24,392 nucleotides of DNA from CAVHIG01 sp963636105 (GTDB lineage: Bacteria; Bacillota; Clostridia; Peptostreptococcales; Anaerovoracaceae): positions 1 through 24,392 of the forward strand of contig CAVHIG010000027.1 in NCBI GenBank assembly GCA_963636105.1. The letters are read 5' to 3'. The position numbers and the translations under genes are program-made. Positions 20,728 through 24,392 of the stretch are shown here, piece by piece. Every line of letters starts with the position of its first letter. The stretch's first letter is position 1. Under the pieces are notes generated by a model. It searched no databases. It was not told the DNA's origin and saw only the letters and a list, made by a program, of their open reading frames with translations.

Positions 20728-21563
20728 GAAATCTTACGCATATATATAATGAAGGCCTGCCCTACGAATCGCCCGCGCTTACTGATGTGAGCTTTGATAT
20801 TGAGGACGGCGAATTTGTGGGTGTCATCGGACATACGGGCTCCGGGAAATCTACGCTGTTGCAGCATCTAAATGGCCTTATGAAGCCAAAATCAGGTACG
20901 ATTGAAATCTCGGGCACTGATATTACGGCGCCGGGCGTGACCATGCGCGATATAAGGAAGAAGATAGGACTTGTCTTCCAATATCCGGAATATCAGCTCT
21001 TTGAGGAGACCGTGGCAAAGGACATAGCCTTCGGTCCTTCAAATCTCGGGCTTTCAAAGGACGAAATCGACGAGAGAGTGCGCGAATCGCTTGAGCTTGT
21101 GGGCTTTGATGCGGAGAGCATGGGTGAGCGCAGTCCTTTTGATCTTTCGGGCGGGCAAAAGCGCAGAATCGCTATCGCGGGAGTGCTTGCGATGAGGCCT
21201 GAGGTTCTCATACTTGACGAGCCGACAGCGGGTCTTGATCCGAAGGCGCATAGGGATATACTCGAGACGATAAAGCGCATCCATAAGAGCACCGGAAATA
21301 TTACAATTCTCGTATCTCATAATATGGGAGATGTCGCAAGGCTTGCGGACAAGGTGCTTGTAATGCAGGGCGGCAGGCTCTTTATGTGTGGCACGCCAAA
21401 GGATGTATTTTCGCGCGAAGAGGAGCTCTCCTCTATCGGACTTGCACTTCCGCCGGCGGCGCAGCTCCTCAGCGATTTGAAGAAGGCCGGGCTCGATGTG
21501 ATGACGGATGTCTTTACAGCAGAAGAGGCCGAGGCGGAGATTTGCCGCGCGCTCAAAATTTGA
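20712..21563 (+). CDS. ecfA2: ECF transporter ATPase EcfA2
   Basis: The partner ATPase, 283 aa, has Walker A GHTGSGKST (40-48), Q-loop VFQYPEYQLFEETVAKDIAFGPSNLG (the FEETV form is typical of EcfA2), signature LSGGQ (145-149), Walker B LILDEPTAGLDP (166-177) and switch His in LVSHNM. The N-terminal IYNEGLPYESPALTDVSFDI strand pattern also marks EcfA2. The start ATG lies inside the ecfA1 end, so translation is coupled. The stop is 44 bp before ecfT. Confidence 0.96.
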   Translation: MSIKVRNLTHIYNEGLPYESPALTDVSFDIEDGEFVGVIGHTGSGKSTLLQHLNGLMKPKSGTIEISGTDITAPGVTMRDIRKKIGLVFQYPEYQLFEETVAKDIAFGPSNLGLSKDEIDERVRESLELVGFDAESMGERSPFDLSGGQKRRIAIAGVLAMRPEVLILDEPTAGLDPKAHRDILETIKRIHKSTGNITILVSHNMGDVARLADKVLVMQGGRLFMCGTPKDVFSREEELSSIGLALPPAAQLLSDLKKAGLDVMTDVFTAEEAEAEICRALKI

Positions 21564-21607
21564 TATCAGATAGAAGAAGCTTAGCAAGTAGATAAGGAGA
21601 ATATTAA

Positions 21608-22408
21608 GTGTTACGCGATATTACACTCGGGCAATATTACCCGGGAGATTCATGGATACATAGACTTGATCCGAGGGTCAAGATAGTAGGAGCTTTTATA
21701 TACATAGTCGCCTTGTTTTTCGTAAAGGATTTTCTTGGGTTCGCTATATCGGCGGCGGCTCTTGCGTTTGTCATAGCGGCCTCAAAGGTGCCTCTAAACT
21801 TCATATTCAGGGGATTGAAGGTAGTCTTTCTCATAATAGCCTTTACCTTTTTTATAAATCTCTTTATGGGCAGGGGCGAGGTGCTTGTAAAGCTTGGTTT
21901 CCTGAAAATTACAGAAGAGGGATTATACAACGCAATTTTCATGGCGATAAGGCTGGTGCTCCTCATAATAGGCACATCCATGCTGACCCTGACTACAAAG
22001 CCGATAAGCCTGACAGACGGTATAGAATATCTCTTGAATCCCTTCAAAAAGATCGGACTTCCGGCGCATGAGCTTGCGATGATGATGACCATAGCGCTGC
22101 GTTTTATACCGACGCTTATGGAAGAGACTGATAAGATTATGAAGGCTCAGCAGGCTAGATGCGCAGATTTTGAGAGCGGAAACATCCTCCGTCGCGCAAA
22201 GAGCCTCATTCCTCTATTGGTGCCATTGTTCATCAGTGCCTTCCGGATAGCGCAGGACCTGGCGATGGCCATGGAAGCGCGCTGTTACCGCGGCGGAGAG
22301 CATCGTACGCGTATGCATGCCATGAAAATGAACAAGGTGGATGTGCTGTCGCTGCTTGTTCTTATAGCGTTTTTCGCAGTGATAATAGCTTTGAGGTGGC
22401 TGCCTTAA
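21608..22408 (+). CDS. ecfT: ECF transporter transmembrane component EcfT
   Basis: The 266-aa membrane protein (five or so hydrophobic segments) joins the EcfA1-EcfA2 dimer to S components. It starts with GTG preceded by AAGGAG about 8 nt upstream. The N-terminal GQYYPGDSWIHRLDPRVKI is the standard EcfT opening. The two cytoplasmic coupling motifs are present as AQQARCADFESGN and AMEARCYRGGEHRTR, so both read ARC where many family members have ARG; I would not call this inactivating. It completes the ecfA1-ecfA2-ecfT operon, followed by a 200-bp spacer and queT. Confidence 0.95.
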   Translation: MLRDITLGQYYPGDSWIHRLDPRVKIVGAFIYIVALFFVKDFLGFAISAAALAFVIAASKVPLNFIFRGLKVVFLIIAFTFFINLFMGRGEVLVKLGFLKITEEGLYNAIFMAIRLVLLIIGTSMLTLTTKPISLTDGIEYLLNPFKKIGLPAHELAMMMTIALRFIPTLMEETDKIMKAQQARCADFESGNILRRAKSLIPLLVPLFISAFRIAQDLAMAMEARCYRGGEHRTRMHAMKMNKVDVLSLLVLIAFFAVIIALRWLP

Positions 22409-22609
22409 AGGGGAAAACAGGTTCGAAAACTCCGGAGCTTAAGGCTTGTTTTCGGATCGCCAGAAAGGGAAGCTTTTTCTTCAAATGGAAAAGACTGCCA
22501 CGCGAGAAGTAATATTTTCGGACAGCCCAATGAGAAGAACCTTCCTTAAATGGAGAAGAATGCCAGGGGAAAAGTAGAATATTAGGATAGAGATAAGGAA
22601 GATATTGCA
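22409..22609 (+). repeat. ecfT-queT spacer: hairpin and two imperfect ~47-bp direct repeats
   Basis: CGAAAAC (22424-22430) pairs with GTTTTCG (22448-22454). Then 22477-22523 and 22542-22588 align at a 65-bp period (roughly three quarters identical by eye), each around AAATGG...AGA.TGCCA. The region shows no preQ1 riboswitch pattern despite lying upstream of a queuosine-precursor transporter. Confidence 0.55.
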
Positions 22610-23077
22610 ATGAATACCAGAAAAATAGTACGGGCAGCCGTAATTGCTGCCGCATATGCCGCGCTTACGGTGGTGCTTTCGCCGATTAGCTACGGAGTGA
22701 TGCAGGTGAGGATTTCAGAGGCGCTCACTGTGCTTCCGGCTCTTACGCCTGCGGCTGTACCGGGACTTTTTATAGGCTGCCTTGTGGCAAATATTATAAG
22801 TCCATATGGACTTTTGGATATGATTTTCGGAAGCCTTGCAAGCCTTATAGGAGCGGTGGGCTCATATGCGCTTCGTGACAGGCCGCTTCTTGTACCGCTT
22901 CCGCCGGTCATTGCAAATGGTGTGATTGTAGGAGCTATGATGAAGTATGCCTACGGCTTGCCGCTACCGCTTTGGTCATGCGTGGGCTGGGTGGCACTCG
23001 GAGAGCTTGTAGCTTGCTATGGCCTGGGATATCCTCTCATGCGGTATTTGCGAAAGTATAGCAGGATATTTGAGTAA
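22610..23077 (+). CDS. queT: QueT family queuosine-precursor transporter, ECF S component
   Basis: The 155-aa membrane protein matches the QueT (DUF988) family: RAAVIAAAYAALTVVLSPISYGVMQVRISEALTVLPALTP near the N-terminus, GLFIGCLVANIISPYGLLDMIFGSLASLIGA in the middle, LVPLPPVIANGVIVGAMMKYAYG and GWVALGELVACYGLGYPL near the end. Family members bind queuosine precursors such as preQ1, usually with a shared ECF module; here ecfA1-ecfA2-ecfT is directly upstream. AAGGA precedes the ATG. No biosynthetic or tgt gene is in the window. A composite palindromic repeat begins 4 nt after the stop. Confidence 0.92.
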   Translation: MNTRKIVRAAVIAAAYAALTVVLSPISYGVMQVRISEALTVLPALTPAAVPGLFIGCLVANIISPYGLLDMIFGSLASLIGAVGSYALRDRPLLVPLPPVIANGVIVGAMMKYAYGLPLPLWSCVGWVALGELVACYGLGYPLMRYLRKYSRIFE

Positions 23078-23080
23078 CGG

Positions 23081-23252
23081 CTCGGCCTACACCTACCTGC
23101 GGGACCGAATCGACTTGCACATGGATGTTCGGCCTACACCTACCCTCGGGACCGAATCGACTTGCACATGGTCCCGAGGGCAGCTTAGGCCTCACTGCGT
23201 ATTTAAGGCTTGGATGTTCCGCAGGCAGCTGCCGTTCCAAATATTTCTTACA
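23081..23252 (+). repeat. Composite palindromic repeat: one element nested in another
   Basis: Outer copy: 23081-23130 and 23220-23252, whose CCTGCGG (23095-23101 region) pairs with CCGCAGG (23219-23225 region). Inner copy: 23131-23210, with a perfect 11-bp stem CCCTCGGGACC / GGTCCCGAGGG around GAATCGACTTGCACAT, and GGCCT/AGGCC closing. TGGATGTTC stands at both junctions (23122-23130 and 23211-23219). Removing 23131-23219 restores an uninterrupted hairpin followed by CAGCT, as in the other copies. Confidence 0.85.
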
Positions 23253-23287
23253 ATGAAATTAAATTTTAAAAGGCATAGAAAATAGAT

Positions 23288-24193
23288 ATGAGACAGAGAA
23301 AAGCGAAGAACCTCGACGAGAGGCTGGAAAATTTAAGTAAATATATGGTAAAGGATCCCGGCAATATGCGCGGACACTGGCAGGAAGCCTTCGAAAAGGA
23401 GCAGCCGCTTTATCTTGAGCTGGGCTGCGGCAAGGGCAAATTTCTGCGCACGCAGTCCCGGGTGCATACGGACAGAAATTACATAGGTATAGAGGGTCAG
23501 TCGACGGTGGTATTGCATGCCATGGAGCGCTGTGAGGCCTTGCGTACGCAAGCCCCGGAGTCTGGATTCTTTGCAGAGGAAGAAAAGTGTAGCTGCCTGC
23601 CGGCGGAGCAGCAGGCAGCGGATCCGACGCAAGTTTTGGATAAAGCTTCGGATAGAACTTCGGAAAAAATAGAAGCGCCCGCCCGAGAAGAGATGTTTTC
23701 GAATATGCGCTTTGCCTGCGATTTTATAAAGGATCTCACGGATTATTTTGAAAAGGGCGAGCTCGCCGGAATCTATCTCAATTTCAGCGATCCCTGGCCA
23801 AAGCCGCGTCATGCAAAGAGACGTCTTACCTATAGAGAATACCTGCGTCAATACGCGGCGGTACTGAATCCGGACAGCTTTATCGAAATAAAGACTGACA
23901 ATGATGGTCTCTTTGATTTTACCCTCCTGGAAGTGGCGGCACTTCAGGATATTTTGGAAATAGCGGTGGTGAGCCGAGATCTCCATAGAGACGCAGAATG
24001 TACGGACGCGCGCGAGCAAGCCTCAGCGCATGTGGATTTTCTCGACTGTTCGCAGACGGAGGTATTTGGGACGGCTTCGGAGGAAGATAGACATTCGGCT
24101 CTTTGTGAGGCGGCTGCAATTACTACGGAGTACGAGGAAAAATTCAAGGGACTGGGAAAAAATATAAATTTTGTAAGGCTGCGCGTTTTGTAG
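23288..24193 (+). CDS. trmB: tRNA (guanine-N7)-methyltransferase with two insertions
   Basis: TrmB methylates G46 of tRNAs using SAM. The 301-aa protein is about 85-90 residues longer than the usual ~215. Core motifs are intact: the SAM-binding LELGCGKGKF (43-52), NYIGIEG (64-70), YLNFSDPWPKPRHAKRRLTY (163-182), EIKTDNDGLFDFT (200-212) and the C-terminal TTEYEEKFKGLGKNI (279-293). Insertion 1 (~88-137) lies between the RCEALR helix and MRFACDFIKDL, is rich in Glu/Ala/Ser, and its DNA contains two strong palindromes (23539-23552; 23592-23619). Insertion 2 (~240-276) lies between SRDLHRDAEC and ITTEYEEKF. Since all motifs survive, the enzyme is probably active. The start has a weak AAAAGG. Repeats flank both ends. 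Confidence 0.93.
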   Translation: MRQRKAKNLDERLENLSKYMVKDPGNMRGHWQEAFEKEQPLYLELGCGKGKFLRTQSRVHTDRNYIGIEGQSTVVLHAMERCEALRTQAPESGFFAEEEKCSCLPAEQQAADPTQVLDKASDRTSEKIEAPAREEMFSNMRFACDFIKDLTDYFEKGELAGIYLNFSDPWPKPRHAKRRLTYREYLRQYAAVLNPDSFIEIKTDNDGLFDFTLLEVAALQDILEIAVVSRDLHRDAECTDAREQASAHVDFLDCSQTEVFGTASEEDRHSALCEAAAITTEYEEKFKGLGKNINFVRLRVL

Positions 24194-24270
24194 GCTCGGC
24201 CTACACCTACCTTCGGGACCGAACCGACTTGCACATGGTCCCTCAGGCAGCTTAGGACTCGCTGCGTATT
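24194..24270 (+). repeat. Palindromic intergenic repeat, copy after trmB
   Basis: It starts right after the trmB stop and is roughly 90% identical by eye to the inner copy at 23130-23204. CCTTCGGGACC / GGTCCCTCAGG form the stem (two mismatches) around GAACCGACTTGCACAT, followed by CAGCTTAGG and CTGCGTATT. Confidence 0.88.
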
Positions 24271-24273
24271 GGT

Positions 24274-24308
24274 AAATTACAATTATGTAATGTTATAGGT
24301 TGTAATTT
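24274..24308. other. 9-bp inverted repeat with internal dyad
   Basis: AAATTACAA (24274-24282) and TTGTAATTT (24300-24308) are perfectly complementary. TTACA/TGTAA (24277-24290) forms an alternative dyad. It may be a regulator site for a gene beyond the window; no match to a known operator is claimed. Confidence 0.45.
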
Positions 24309-24344
24309 CCAGTTTGTGAGGTATATAGACTCATCTGGTTTAAA

Positions 24345-24389
24345 ATTTATTGTAGATTCTTGTCGAAAAAGCGAAAATCTACAATAAAT
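24345..24389. terminator. 14-bp perfect AT-rich hairpin at window end
   Basis: ATTTATTGTAGATT (24345-24358) pairs with AATCTACAATAAAT (24376-24389) around 17 nt. It could terminate trmB transcription or serve as an operator or terminal inverted repeat; the sequence ends 3 bp later, so flanks cannot be examined. Confidence 0.45.
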
Positions 24390-24392
24390 CCT

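Noticed and set aside
22415..22440. tRNA T-arm (GGTTCGAAA)
   Set aside because: The flanking five bases cannot pair, and no acceptor, D or anticodon arm is present.
22409..22609. preQ1 riboswitch before queT
   Set aside because: The spacer lacks the AGAGGTTCTAG / ACCCTCT / AAAAACTA pattern of class I and I could not make a class II or III fold; CAGGTTCGAAAAC is only a superficial match.

Overview
The window reads as a chromosomal segment of an anaerobic, Gram-positive Clostridia-type Bacillota. The reasons are a YhaM-type 3'-5' exonuclease, RecD2, a GntR/FCD regulator, an EcfA1-EcfA2-EcfT module with separate S components (BioY, QueT), an SLH-anchored surface protein with an InlB-like repeat, AGGAGG-type ribosome binding sites and sigma-A-like promoters. 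I cannot name a genus; family-level placement is inference. All convincing genes are on the + strand.

Layout. The 3' end of an S-layer-homology surface protein (1-1001) and a terminator are followed by bioY and a GntR/FCD regulator. A promoter at 2578-2606 leads into nadE, yhaM-like, cca-like, recD2 and comFC (2674-10291), a co-directional nucleic-acid and NAD block. Overlapping the comFC stop is a roughly 190-nt element with a 21-bp closing helix and a T-run. I assign it to the raiA-motif noncoding RNA, largely because that RNA typically lies next to comFC. The expected raiA gene is absent; instead there are two kinds of tandem repeat, an assembly gap (10738-10891) and a DUF523 gene. Next come a long leader and a large beta-helix lipoprotein (11832-13784), then tadA coupled to an Ig-like membrane protein. 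A repeat-rich region of about 1.1 kb (15255-16426) has no convincing gene but holds a strong promoter, a foldable leader and a 27-bp tandem array. deoC and radA (2-nt gap) follow, then an orphan lipoprotein, the ecfA1-ecfA2-ecfT module, queT and trmB.

How the genes work together. The ECF module (19873-22408) can energise substrate-specific S components, and two candidates are in the window: BioY (biotin) at one end and QueT (queuosine precursor) just downstream of ecfT. TadA, QueT, TrmB and the CCA-family enzyme all serve tRNA maturation or modification. RecD2, RadA and ComFC are recombination, repair or competence functions. YhaM is an exonuclease.

Most unusual: (1) a raiA-type RNA whose terminal helix includes the last comFC codons and which lacks a neighbouring raiA gene; (2) a family of small palindromic intergenic repeats (13790, 19747, 23081, 23131, 24194), mostly just after stop codons, one copy apparently inserted inside another with a 9-nt target duplication; (3) loop expansions in otherwise conserved housekeeping proteins (ComFC, RadA, TrmB twice) and in a lipoprotein; (4) a promoter-driven leader at 15787-15946 with competing GGTAG/CTACC segments. 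I did not find a clearly new multi-gene defence or biosynthetic system here.
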